From Phycisphaerae bacterium (lineage in GTDB: Bacteria; Planctomycetota; Phycisphaerae; Sedimentisphaerales; Anaerobacaceae), in assembly GCA_017993835.1 (NCBI GenBank), contig JAGOLX010000012.1, forward strand, positions 1 through 64,000: DNA of 64,000 nt, in the 5' to 3' direction. A program made the translations under genes and the position numbers. Below the pieces are notes generated by a model, which saw only the letters and a list, made by a program, of their open reading frames with translations, had not been told where the DNA came from and ran no database searches. This document shows, piece after piece, positions 1 to 8,221 of this stretch (positions within the stretch are counted from its first letter, which is position 1; every line of letters begins with the position of its first letter).

Positions 1-315
1 GTGGGATCGGCCACATAGCTTCCGGGGCCATCCATGACCATATCTCCAAGAAACCGCTTTCTGGGAAATATCGTCCAACTGCGGCCTCGAAGCTGAGAAA
101 ATCCTCTGTAACAATGCTACAGTCTCGAAAAATCACACATACCCCTTGCGGGGCTCCAATTCATAGGATTTGTCGCTTGGGGCCAGCAGCATGAAAAAGG
201 AGGAAAAGACGGCAAGACAAGCTCTGTTCGAGCGACCGGTTCTTCCACCTCCATGCTGCTAGCCCAAAGCGGAAAATGCCCGCCCCGAAGGGGCGGTATC
301 CGGGTTACTGCTCTA

Positions 316-370
316 TGGCACCCCCGCCCTCGGGGGTGTCTTTCCCCAGCCGGGGGCGGCTGGGCTACAG
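316..370. repeat. Short double-hairpin repeat R1, forward copy
   Basis: The unit has two palindromes in a row: CACCCCCGCCCTCGGGGGTG, then a CCCCAGCC / GGCTGGG stem around a G/C-rich centre. It is preceded by TGGC and ends near GGGCTAC. The same unit recurs at 511-610, 1584-1643 (inverted), 55766-55943 and 61014-61380, so it is a dispersed element. Confidence 0.85.
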
Positions 371-510
371 GTTGTTTCCCCAGCTACGTCGCCATGGGAC
401 CGATCGAGCGAACAGGACCACCGCAGCCTTGGTACCGGTATAAGAGAGGCTTCCCCTGCGGGCCGAAACTGTGGTATTCTGGTGGCAAGACTTCGTCGCG
501 GGTCGTCGTC

Positions 511-610
511 TGTGGCACCTGTGGCACCCCCGCCCTCGGGGGTGTTCTTTCCCCAGCCGGGGGTGGCTGGGCTACATGTTGTTTCCCCAGCCCGGGGGCG
601 GCTGGGCCAC
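511..610. repeat. R1 repeat, extended copy with a second half-unit
   Basis: This copy holds the CACCCCCGCCCTCGGGGGTG palindrome, one AGCCGGGGGTGGCT stem and a second CCAGCCCGGGGGCGGCTGGG stem. It is preceded by two TGTGGCACC direct repeats. It lies directly upstream of the gene at 647. The longest open frame of that gene reads back through the repeat, which is one reason to reject an upstream start at 482. Confidence 0.85.
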
Positions 611-646
611 GACGGGACCAGGGACGAGCTGACGTGGGGGTCGCGT

Positions 647-1537
647 ATGTATGAACTACTGGTGAGAATCGAGACGCTTCTACTGCCCTTGAGCACGGTC
701 ATCCTGTTGGGCGTCGGCGTGACCCTGCTGCTCGTGGGTCTGGTGTTCTGGCTGGGCGGGTCGCGCTACAGCACGGTGATCGTCGGGCTGCTCGGCGCCG
801 CGGTCGGAGCGGTCGCCGGCCTGCTGGTCAGCCAGTGGCTAGGACTGCACCTGTGGTTGTGCATGATCGTGGGTGCCGCGGTCCTCGCGACGGCCTCCGT
901 CATGCTGCGCAACGTCCTGATTCTCGTGCTGGCGGTGGTGGTCATCGCGGCGGTCAGCGGCGCGGGGTACCTGGCGGTCCTGCTGGACCGCGTGGCGCCC
1001 GCCGATGTGGCCCAGCCGCCCTCGGCTGGGTTCGCCGCGCGGACCGAGTCTGGCTTCCTGATCCAGTCCTTCACGAACATGGACCCGAACACCCGGCTGA
1101 GGTACATCGAACAGTTGACCAAGGCCAATGAGGCGACCACGGAGCAGAACTTCCGCGACCGCGTCCGGGTCGTCCTTGACGACACGTGGACCGCGGTGGA
1201 GCCCCACGTGTGGAAGATCGGTCTGGCGGTCCTTGCCGGCGGGCTCGTCGCGATCTTCCTGGTCTGGCTGGTCAAGAAGGCGCTGATCGCGCTGGCCTAC
1301 AGCGTGGTCGGTGCCGCGACGGTCTTCCTCGGTTTGCAGGCCGCTCTGCTCGGGGCAAACATCAAGGCCATCTCCCTGATCGGCCCGCGTCCGTGGGCGC
1401 TGCCTGGGACGTTCGTGGGCATGACGGCGCTCGGGTGGCTCTGGCAACTCGTGATGTCCCGGCCGAAGCACGCCCGGCATGAGCGCGAACACCACCACGA
1501 GCATGCGCCCGAACACGAGCACGACCAGCACGGCTAG
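647..1537 (+). CDS. Polytopic membrane protein with His/Glu-rich C-terminal tail
   Basis: Predicted inner-membrane protein of 296 residues, function unknown. Hydrophobic segments lie near residues 12-34, 37-57, 60-80 and 84-108. A soluble loop of about 85 residues follows, then three more segments near 197-218, 220-245 and 258-278. The last 20 residues are almost all His, Glu, Asp and Arg (HEREHHHEHAPEHEHDQHG), a plausible cytoplasmic metal-binding tail, though that is inference. The frame is open back to 482, but the upstream part is repeat R1, so I chose the ATG at 647, which opens directly into a natural membrane-protein N-terminus. Residues 121-128 (VAQPPSAG) are encoded by a fragment of the same repeat. 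The gene is convergent with the GH106 gene. I do not recognise a named family. Confidence 0.75.
   Translation: MYELLVRIETLLLPLSTVILLGVGVTLLLVGLVFWLGGSRYSTVIVGLLGAAVGAVAGLLVSQWLGLHLWLCMIVGAAVLATASVMLRNVLILVLAVVVIAAVSGAGYLAVLLDRVAPADVAQPPSAGFAARTESGFLIQSFTNMDPNTRLRYIEQLTKANEATTEQNFRDRVRVVLDDTWTAVEPHVWKIGLAVLAGGLVAIFLVWLVKKALIALAYSVVGAATVFLGLQAALLGANIKAISLIGPRPWALPGTFVGMTALGWLWQLVMSRPKHARHEREHHHEHAPEHEHDQHG
1007..1030 (+). repeat. R1 half-unit inside a coding sequence
   Basis: GTGGCCCAGCCGCC followed by CTCGGCTGGG matches the half-unit tandemly repeated at 55766-55900 with one change. Here it lies in frame in the soluble loop of the membrane protein and encodes VAQPPSAG. Confidence 0.7.
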
Positions 1538-1583
1538 TGATAGCAGTGCGTCGCTCGTCGCTCGCCCAGACTCCCGATCCGCG

Positions 1584-1643
1584 ACGTGGCCCAGGCGCCC
1601 CCGCCTGGGGAAAGAACACCCCCGAGGGCGGGGGTGCCACAGG
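1584..1643. repeat. R1 repeat, inverted copy
   Basis: The unit runs in the opposite orientation (GTGGCCC..., CCTGGGGAAAG, then ACACCCCCGAGGGCGGGGGT). It lies between the convergent ends of the membrane-protein gene and the GH106 gene. The flank at about 1653-1671 (GGGACCAGGGACGAGCGACG) resembles the flank of the copy at 511-610 (near 613-627), so the repeat may travel with that extension. Confidence 0.8.
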
Positions 1644-1673
1644 CGAGCGACGAGGGACCAGGGACGAGCGACG

Positions 1674-4600
1674 CTACTCGCCTGCGGCCTGCTTGAGGAC
1701 GAAGGGCGTGAAGAGCCCGTAATCGACGGTGTGGTAGCTGCCGCCCGCGGGCGGGCCGGACTCGGGACCCTGCTGGAACATGCCGGGCCAGGCACTGCCC
1801 AGATTGGTTCCCGCGTGGTGCGGGCCGAGCGTGTTCTTCAGAGTCCCGATCACGCGGACCTCGATCGTGTTCGTCCCCCGCTGCAGGGCCCTCGTGACGT
1901 CGCACTGCCAGGGCCGCGAGACGATACAGCCCGCGGGCGTCCCGTTCACGAGGACCTCCGCGACGCTGCCGTACCACTGGTCCAGCTCGACGAGGAGCCG
2001 GCCCGCCGGGCGGGGGATCTCGAACGTGCGGCTGTACGAGACGCCGGTCGCGTAGAACGGATAACCCTGGGTCTTCCAGCTCCCCAGCGCGATCGCGGGT
2101 TTCGGCTCGCCGACGAGGACGAACCCGGAGTCGGCGGGTCTGAGCGTGAACGTCCCAAGGATGTACGCGGACTCCAGCTCATGGCAGATCGTGAAGGGCG
2201 ACGCCTGGATCGTCACCGTGTTCTCGCCGACCTGAGCGGCGCCGGCCAGATCGATCCTGCCGAACGACTTGTCCAGCCACCAACTGCCCTCGCGGGCGGA
2301 AACGGGCTTGCCGTTGCAGGTGATGTTGTACAGATCGGGTCGCTCGATCACGATGGCCAGTCGGGCGGGCACGCTGCCCTCGATGGTGAACCGGTATGTG
2401 GCCTCGAACCCGCTGTCCGCGGGAAACGTCTTCGTAATCAGCTCGTCCTTGAACTGGACGGAGGAGTCCCACGGATTGCGGGGCATGCCGTTCCTGGCGA
2501 AGGCGAACTGGTTGGCCTTGTAGAAGTACAGGCCTTTCTTCGTCTCGCCCCCGGCGGTGATGTCGACGTAGTCGAGGGTCAGGACGTTCTCCTCCAGCGG
2601 CGCGATGCGCAGGTCGTCCTTGGCTTCGATCACCGTGGCCTGTTGCGCCGGTTTCTTCTCGGTGGGCCGAGGCGCGCTGGACAGGAACAGCAGGAGACTG
2701 CCGCAGGGCGCCAGTTCGAAGGATGCGGCCACCCCGACGTCGGTCTTCTCGCAGGGATAGCCCAGGACCTTCGCTGTGTGCAGGTCCCACTGCGTGATGC
2801 CTCGGGCGGTCGAAGTGATCGTGCCGGTCGAAGGGGCCTCGATACTCGTATTGACCAGGAAGAGGAATTCGCCGTCGTCCACGACTCGGCGCTGGTGGAA
2901 CAGGATGCCTTGGTCGTCCTTGGCTCGCTCGATGGCAAATCCGCCCTTCGTCTCGGCCGCAATTGCCGCCGGGACTTGCGACACATCCACCGGCTTCCAT
3001 CCAGACTGCTTGGACAAGGCCTGGCCGCGATCCGAAGCGGACCCGTCGACTCTTGTGGGGGCGTCGCCGCAGCAGAGTACCCTGCCGCCTTGGCGGAGAT
3101 ATGCGGTCAGCAGGTCCATCGTGCGTTCGTTGAGGTTCTCCGTCCGCGGCGGCAGCACGACGAGATCGTAGGAACACTTTCCGACCTTCAGGCTTGCGCC
3201 GTCGGTCGAGCCGTGGTGGGCGAGGATGTCCTCGCAGCCGAGATCGTATTCGACCTGTGCGCGGTCCAGAGCCACGAGCATTTGCTGGAAGCCGTTGCCG
3301 ATTTCATTTACCGCGGCGTCGCCCTGGTACATCCACGCGGTGGTCGTCGGCTCGAGGATGAGCACGCGATTCACCTGCCGGCCCTGGGACAGGATCATCG
3401 AGAGCCTTGTGAAGTACTCGGCCATCACGTGGTAACTTCTCCACCAGGGCTCGTGATAGGAGAACGACTGCGGATGGTCGCGTTTGCGAGCCCCGCGGAT
3501 CGTGATGTAGGAGAGGTGCTCGTCGAGCGTGTTGACGCCCAGGACGAAGAGCCAGTCGCCGATCCGCTTCATGTCCTCGAATCGCAGGTCCCAGCCGCCG
3601 GCGCCGTAGGCCTCGCACAGGGTCCGCTCGCGCCCGAGCTGGTTGGCGACGCTGGCCAGCTCCTTGACCGTTCGGGCGTTGCCGAACTGGGCGTGGACGC
3701 CCTCGTTGTACTGGTTCATCAGGTTGTCGATCGCGGGTCTCTGGTGCCATGCGTACATCGCCATGTTGTCGGGCGCCATGAGGCAGTTCGGCCATTCATG
3801 CTCCCAGTAATGTCCCGTGAACTCGAGGCCGTGCTTGTCGCAGTAGTCGTAGATCGGCTTGGCCCACCGCTCGATGAACAGATCGAGCAGGACCTGGAGG
3901 TAGTTGTGACGGACCCGCCTCCAGTCGCCGACCGGGCGGACGAGACTGGGCAGATTGTCGATGAGGTCATAGCCCCAGCGGCTGCGAAACACGTCCGCGA
4001 GGTCCGGCGCCCAAGGCAGGCCGCCCGCGGGGGACAGGTGCGGCTCGTCCGTGAAGACGCCCGGCACACGCTTGCCGAATTGGTCTCCGATGTTCCGCGT
4101 GTATGCGCCCATCGTGATTGCGAGGAACTTCTCCGTGACGCCCTGGGTCAGCAGGTTGACGTAGAACTTGCCGCCGTACCAGCCGGAAGTGCCCGCCCAG
4201 CGGAGGGAGGCGACCAGGTACTTGCCCTGAGCCAGTTCCTGACCGGCCTTGGCCTGCGCGATCACGTTCTCGTAGCCGTCGCCCGTCGGTCGGAAGACCG
4301 CGACGCAGTCCTTATCGACCTTGATGGGCGCGTCCCGCTCGTCGATGCCCAGGCCCATGCCGCGGGACTGGGGCATCGCATCGGGCACGAAGCCGCCTGC
4401 GAAACCGGATGGATACGAGTTCTCGTCGTAGATCCAGACATTCATATCGAGCCGCTCGGCCTCTCGCAGGGCGATCTTCCAGAGCTTGAACCACTCGTCG
4501 GAGAGGTACGGCGTCATCAGGCCGGGACGCGGATGCACGAAGACCTGGCGGACCTTCTGCCCTGCGAGGTCGCGGAGCGTATCGACGATCTGCTGCTCGG

Positions 4601-4799
4601 TGAGCCGGTCGTTCCAGACCCACAGCGGCGCGGAGGCATACTGTCGCGGCGGCTCGGCAAACGAGTTCCGGAGTTTCACCGAGTCCACCGCCCGGGCGGG
4701 CGCCGCCAGACCCAGGCAGCAGGCGAGTGCGAACGTGGAGATTCGAGCCAGCAGGCCGAGCGGCAGGACGGTCGATGTTGACGCGGCGTGGCGGATCAT
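1674..4799 (-). CDS. Secreted GH106-type alpha-L-rhamnosidase
   Basis: Likely removes terminal alpha-L-rhamnose from plant or algal polysaccharides outside the cytoplasm. The protein has 1041 residues, as is usual for GH106. A signal peptide covers residues 1-37, ending APARA. The N-terminal part carries family-like motifs: PLWVWN (about 58-63), VHPRPGLMTPYLS (about 87-99) and IYDENSYPSGFAGG (about 122-135). A long (beta/alpha)-type catalytic region follows, then beta-sandwich modules in the last 300 residues. The start at 4799 is supported by GAGGTG about 6 bases upstream. A sigma70-like promoter lies at 4848-4876. The rhamnose mutarotase and transporter genes at 42-45 kb fit the same substrate, although they are far away. 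The family call is from motif recall; catalytic residues were not assigned. Confidence 0.82.
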   Translation of the reverse strand: MIRHAASTSTVLPLGLLARISTFALACCLGLAAPARAVDSVKLRNSFAEPPRQYASAPLWVWNDRLTEQQIVDTLRDLAGQKVRQVFVHPRPGLMTPYLSDEWFKLWKIALREAERLDMNVWIYDENSYPSGFAGGFVPDAMPQSRGMGLGIDERDAPIKVDKDCVAVFRPTGDGYENVIAQAKAGQELAQGKYLVASLRWAGTSGWYGGKFYVNLLTQGVTEKFLAITMGAYTRNIGDQFGKRVPGVFTDEPHLSPAGGLPWAPDLADVFRSRWGYDLIDNLPSLVRPVGDWRRVRHNYLQVLLDLFIERWAKPIYDYCDKHGLEFTGHYWEHEWPNCLMAPDNMAMYAWHQRPAIDNLMNQYNEGVHAQFGNARTVKELASVANQLGRERTLCEAYGAGGWDLRFEDMKRIGDWLFVLGVNTLDEHLSYITIRGARKRDHPQSFSYHEPWWRSYHVMAEYFTRLSMILSQGRQVNRVLILEPTTTAWMYQGDAAVNEIGNGFQQMLVALDRAQVEYDLGCEDILAHHGSTDGASLKVGKCSYDLVVLPPRTENLNERTMDLLTAYLRQGGRVLCCGDAPTRVDGSASDRGQALSKQSGWKPVDVSQVPAAIAAETKGGFAIERAKDDQGILFHQRRVVDDGEFLFLVNTSIEAPSTGTITSTARGITQWDLHTAKVLGYPCEKTDVGVAASFELAPCGSLLLFLSSAPRPTEKKPAQQATVIEAKDDLRIAPLEENVLTLDYVDITAGGETKKGLYFYKANQFAFARNGMPRNPWDSSVQFKDELITKTFPADSGFEATYRFTIEGSVPARLAIVIERPDLYNITCNGKPVSAREGSWWLDKSFGRIDLAGAAQVGENTVTIQASPFTICHELESAYILGTFTLRPADSGFVLVGEPKPAIALGSWKTQGYPFYATGVSYSRTFEIPRPAGRLLVELDQWYGSVAEVLVNGTPAGCIVSRPWQCDVTRALQRGTNTIEVRVIGTLKNTLGPHHAGTNLGSAWPGMFQQGPESGPPAGGSYHTVDYGLFTPFVLKQAAGE

Positions 4800-4847
4800 A
4801 GGGAATCACCTCAAATCCATGGTTAGCAAGTTCGTAGCAACACGGCC

Positions 4848-4876
4848 ATCATAAACCAGCGGCGGGGCTTCTACAA
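4848..4876 (-). promoter_or_regulatory. Sigma70-like promoter of the GH106 gene
   Basis: On the minus strand, TTGTAG (4871-4876) is followed after exactly 17 bases by TATGAT (4848-4853), about 50 bases before the start codon. The match is four of six and five of six to consensus. Confidence 0.5.
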
Positions 4877-4949
4877 CAGAAGTCCGTCCGTTCAGTTGCA
4901 TCGGGTGCATGTCCGTTGTTGCATGCGTGCGATGGAGGCCCCTGGCCTG

Positions 4950-4974
4950 TCATTCCCGCGCAAGCGGGAATCCA
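4950..4974. repeat. Single half of the ATTCCCGCG...CGGGAAT repeat (R3)
   Basis: The stem ATTCCCGC-GCAA-GCGGGAAT lies in the divergent gap between the GH106 and sigma-factor genes. The complete, two-armed form is at 12334-12418. This element type (ATTCCC, spacer, GGGAAT) is widespread in bacteria. Confidence 0.75.
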
Positions 4975-5066
4975 TTCTCCCGGTCACGCCGAGCCCCGTC
5001 TTTTTCGAGGATTTCCGTCACCTAGGCGTGTAACATGGGAACTCGACGCGCAATTGTAGCTGCGCC

Positions 5067-5645
5067 ATGGTCGCGATTATGGCAAAACCCGTTGAACAAA
5101 CAGGTTATGACGATCTGGTAGTCCTGGCGAAGAGCCAGACGGCCGCCCTCGGGCGGCTCTACGACTTGTATTACGACCGGATCTTGCGGTTCTGCGTGCA
5201 TCGGCTGTTCAATCGCTCGACCGCGGAGGATGTGACCTCGTCGGTCTTTCTGACCGTCGCGCGGAGCATGTCCCGGTTCGAGGGTCGGACCGAGCAGGAT
5301 TTCCGCAGTTGGGTCTACACCATTGCGGCCAACCAGGCGAACGCCCATATCCGCAAGACGATCCGTCGACAGCGGCTCCTGGGAAACGCCGTGGCGCAGC
5401 GCCGAGCCCGCGAGCAGGACTCGGACGAGTGGTCCAGTCTGGACTGGCCGACCTTGTATGCGGCGATCCAGCAGCTCAAGCCGGAGCATCAGACCATCCT
5501 GACGCTGAGGTTCTTCGAGAACATGGACTACGACGACATCGCCAGGGTGGTGGGTGCACGACCTGCGACGATTCGCGTGATGCTGCACCGGATTCTCCGC
5601 CGGCTCCAGAAGGTCCTGGGCGGGAATCCGGGTGGAGAAGAGTAG
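5067..5645 (+). CDS. ECF-type RNA polymerase sigma factor
   Basis: Directs RNA polymerase to a small regulon, probably held inactive by the membrane protein encoded directly downstream. The 192-residue protein has the two ECF domains. Sigma region 2 lies at about 26-108 (DLYYDRILRFCVHRLFN, then AEDVTSSVFLTVAR and DFRSWVYTIAANQANAHIRK). Sigma region 4 lies at about 132-185 (LKPEHQTILTLRFFENMDYDDIARVVG, a helix-turn-helix). Two in-frame ATGs exist, 5067 and 5079; neither has a clear ribosome-binding site, so the start may be four residues shorter. The next gene begins at the base after its stop codon, so the two are very likely co-translated. Confidence 0.88.
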   Translation: MVAIMAKPVEQTGYDDLVVLAKSQTAALGRLYDLYYDRILRFCVHRLFNRSTAEDVTSSVFLTVARSMSRFEGRTEQDFRSWVYTIAANQANAHIRKTIRRQRLLGNAVAQRRAREQDSDEWSSLDWPTLYAAIQQLKPEHQTILTLRFFENMDYDDIARVVGARPATIRVMLHRILRRLQKVLGGNPGGEE

Positions 5646-7235
5646 ATGTTCGAGAACGAGCGTGATTTCCGAAAACTCGTTGCCGGGATCGAGACGAACG
5701 ATGAGCCGAATGCCGCCCACCGTGAGCGGCTCCGTCGCCAGATGCTCCAGACGTTCGAGCAGGCGAGCGCCGGTCGTGTGCCCGTGAGGACATCCCGTGA
5801 CATGGGCATCCCCCGATCTGGTCGGGGGCAGGCTTTGCCCGCGATTCTGAATCATGGGCGGGACGCCCATGCTACGCGGAAGCTGGCTGTCGCAGCGGCG
5901 GTTCTCCTCGGCGCCTCGGCGGCGATCTGGATCTGGGTCGGTTCTGCCGGCGGGACGGGATTCGACCGCGTCCTCGCGGCCACCGAGAACGCGCCCTGGC
6001 TGCTGGCAGTCGCCAGACGCTACGCCAAAGACGACGTGCAAACCGAGCAGCACTGGTGCGACCTGGCAGCCCGGAAGACCTATGTCCTCGCGGAGGACGG
6101 CGCCGTTGTCGGATATGACTACGGGACGGGCCAGATGAAGGTCAGCTACAACCCCCGTCTGAAGACTGTCATGGTTTCCGACCTGCCCAGAACCGGCCCC
6201 TTCGGCGCTGCGGCCGCGTACAATTTCGTCCAGGCGTTTGGGGTCTTTGCGTCGAGGGAAGACGCGGAGGTGGAGAAGTCCACCTCGGAACAGGATGGTC
6301 GGACCCTGCGGGCATACGCGGTCGAGACGACCGATCCAGCCTTGAGCATCGACGGCCAAGACGTCGCGGGATTGAGAATGACGGTCTTCGCCGATCCCAA
6401 GACGAAGCGGATCGTCGCGGCGGGCATGGAGTACCGCGGTTCGGCGGGCGATGTGCTGGCCCGCGAGGATTGGGTCGTGAGCTACCCGCAGGCAGGTCCC
6501 GCGAGCGTCTACGATGTCGGGGTTCCCAGGACGGCCCGCGTGTCCGACATGAGACAGGGGTATCGGGGCACGCCGGGCAATGAACCCGCGCCGATCTCGA
6601 CGCCGGCGCCGACGAGCGGCTTTCGACTCGAACCGCTGAGGATCGAGCTGCCGAAACGGATGTTCGCGGGCACGCCGCAGGATGGACGCACGCCGCATCT
6701 GGAGAAGCCGCGCGCGGCCCCGCGACCAGCCTTCCTGGCTCCGGCGGGAACGGTCAACGTCGCACGCGGCAAACCGGTCTCGTCGAGCGATGCTGAGCCG
6801 CTCATCGGCAGTCTGGACCTGATCACCGACGGCGACAAGGACGCGACCGAGGACAACGTCGTCGAGCTAGGTCCCAGGCCGCAGCATATCACTATTGATT
6901 TGCTGGAACCCTGCGAGATCTACGCCGTCGTCGTCTGGCACCAGCACCGCTGGCCTCGCGTCTACTACGATGTGCTGGTCCAGGTGAGCGACGACCCGGC
7001 CTTCAAGACCGGTGTCCGAACGGTCTTCAACAACGATGCCGACGACTCGCTCGGGCTCGGCGCCGGTCGGGACCTGCACTACACCGAGACCTACGAGGGC
7101 AAGCTCCTCGACGGCAAGAGCACTCGCGGTCGCTACGTCCGCTGCTACAGCAACGGCAACACGCACGACGAACTGAATCACTATATCGAAGTCGAAGTGT
7201 ACGGCCGGCCCGTGAGATCGATCGAGGGCAACTGA
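5646..7235 (+). CDS. Membrane anti-sigma-like protein with C-terminal discoidin-like domain
   Basis: Position and layout suggest the partner of the sigma factor at 5067. A charged N-terminal region (1-75) is followed by one membrane segment (about 79-97, LAVAAAVLLGASAAIWIWVG). An outside region follows that resembles a lipoprotein-carrier-like sensor (about 105-285). After a Pro-rich linker, an F5/8 type C-like sugar-binding domain covers about 370-525, starting at NVARGKPVSSSDAEP and ending EVEVYGRP. This would let an outside ligand control a sigma factor (inference). No zinc-finger HxxxCxxC motif is visible. Residues 52-79 are encoded by a dispersed repeat (5799-5880), inserted in frame just before the membrane segment. 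GGAG lies upstream of the ATG, and the start abuts the previous stop. Confidence 0.75.
   Translation: MFENERDFRKLVAGIETNDEPNAAHRERLRRQMLQTFEQASAGRVPVRTSRDMGIPRSGRGQALPAILNHGRDAHATRKLAVAAAVLLGASAAIWIWVGSAGGTGFDRVLAATENAPWLLAVARRYAKDDVQTEQHWCDLAARKTYVLAEDGAVVGYDYGTGQMKVSYNPRLKTVMVSDLPRTGPFGAAAAYNFVQAFGVFASREDAEVEKSTSEQDGRTLRAYAVETTDPALSIDGQDVAGLRMTVFADPKTKRIVAAGMEYRGSAGDVLAREDWVVSYPQAGPASVYDVGVPRTARVSDMRQGYRGTPGNEPAPISTPAPTSGFRLEPLRIELPKRMFAGTPQDGRTPHLEKPRAAPRPAFLAPAGTVNVARGKPVSSSDAEPLIGSLDLITDGDKDATEDNVVELGPRPQHITIDLLEPCEIYAVVVWHQHRWPRVYYDVLVQVSDDPAFKTGVRTVFNNDADDSLGLGAGRDLHYTETYEGKLLDGKSTRGRYVRCYSNGNTHDELNHYIEVEVYGRPVRSIEGN
5799..5880. repeat. Palindromic repeat R2 (peptide signature NHGRDAHATR) inside a gene
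   Basis: The ends are inverted: ACATGGGCATCCC at the left and GGGACGCCCATGC at the right. The inner parts hold two further hairpins (CCCCGATCTGGTCGGGG and GGCTTTGCC). Its forward translation includes NHGRDAHATR and its reverse translation MGVPPM, which I recognise as signatures of a repeat common in Planctomycetes and related phyla. It sits in frame within the anti-sigma-like gene. Confidence 0.8.
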
Positions 7236-7346
7236 GCCTCGGGCTCCCGCGCGAATACGCACAGCAGGGTCACATACAGGGCGGACGCACTGCGCCCGCA
7301 CGGTCCGCAGCAGGTTCTTTGGGACCAACATTTGGAGGGTTTCATC

Positions 7347-8075
7347 ATGATGTCCAGACACATTACACGAGACGTGCCCATCGCGATTGTTGCGGGACTG
7401 TTCATCCTGACCGTGTGGCATTGGCCAGCGCCGCAGGATACGGCTGGTACACCGGCCAACGCGGGCATGGACTCGGCGGGCCTCGTGCCGGTCGTCGTCG
7501 AGCTGCCGAAGCCCGTCTTCCTCGGAACGAATGAGGACTGCCGGGCCCCGAACACCAAGCCGGTGCAGACGGAGCCCAGTCGCCCCTTCCTCGCCCCAAG
7601 GGGGACAACGAATGTCGCCCTGGGCAAACCGGTGTCGTCCAGCGACGCGGAGCCTGTCATCGGGGAGTGGGAGATGATCACCGATGGCGACAAGGAGGGC
7701 GCCGACGGCAGCTACGTCGAGCTGGGCCCATCCGTGCAGCACGTCACAGTGGACTTGCAGGGGGAGCACGAGATCTACGGCGTGCGGCTGTGGCACTTTC
7801 ACAAGCAGCCGCGGGTGTATTTCGATGTGGTCGTCCAGATCGGCGGCGACCCGGATCTCGTCGAGGGTGTCACGACGATCTTCAATAACGACACCGACAA
7901 CTCCCTGGGCCTGGGCATTGGCGCGGACACGCACTACGTTGATACCCACTTCGGCGAGCTGTTCGACGCGCGGGGCATTCGCGGTCGTTGCGTTCGGCTC
8001 TATAGCAATGGCAGCACCGCCAGCGACCTGAACCACTATATCGAGGTGGAGGTCTATGGCCGCCCTGTGAATTGA
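7347..8075 (+). CDS. Exported discoidin-like protein, duplicate of the anti-sigma C-terminal domain
   Basis: A 242-residue protein with an N-terminal hydrophobic segment (about 10-27, IAIVAGLFILTVWHW) and one F5/8 type C-like domain (about 90-240). The domain closely matches the last 160 residues of the preceding gene. Shared blocks include GKPVSSSDAEP, ITDGDK, FNND.D.SLGLG and LNHYIEVEVYGRP, so it arose by tandem duplication. The linker before the domain is also shared (ELPK..F.GT). GGAGGG at 7334-7339 fixes the ATG at 7347; an earlier TTG at 7332 overlaps this site. It may bind the same ligand as its neighbour, or titrate it, but this is inference. Confidence 0.75.
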   Translation: MMSRHITRDVPIAIVAGLFILTVWHWPAPQDTAGTPANAGMDSAGLVPVVVELPKPVFLGTNEDCRAPNTKPVQTEPSRPFLAPRGTTNVALGKPVSSSDAEPVIGEWEMITDGDKEGADGSYVELGPSVQHVTVDLQGEHEIYGVRLWHFHKQPRVYFDVVVQIGGDPDLVEGVTTIFNNDTDNSLGLGIGADTHYVDTHFGELFDARGIRGRCVRLYSNGSTASDLNHYIEVEVYGRPVN

Positions 8076-8221
8076 CGATCTGGGTCAAGGATGAGATGAA
8101 AGCGGATTTGCATCCATTGCCTGGATGCTCAAGCTGACGCGGGGCAATCTTCTCCGTTCCCGCCGGCCGGGCGGAGCGGTTCGGCTGCACCCTCACCTGC
8201 AATCGCGCCGAGGGACGGCGA

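Larger units (their letters stand above)
1..646. other. Non-coding, repeat-bearing stretch
   Basis: No convincing gene is visible. The short open frames here run through the palindromic repeats at 316-370 and 511-610 and have no family resemblance. A 7-bp stem (CCGCCCC / GGGGCGG, loop GAA) lies at 280-296. It is not followed by a T-run, so I do not call it a terminator. Confidence 0.6.

Noticed and set aside
280-296. CCGCCCC-GAA-GGGGCGG hairpin as a terminator
   Set aside because: No T-run follows and no gene end lies upstream in the window.
482-646. Longer start for the membrane protein
   Set aside because: The extra 55 codons consist of repeat R1 and read PPPSGVFFPQPG-like peptides seen at every copy of the repeat.
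1479-4781. 1100-codon open frame on the plus strand
   Set aside because: It is antisense to the GH106 gene, is low in hydrophobic pattern, rich in Arg/Gly/Asp, and has no start signal. High GC content keeps the complementary frame open.
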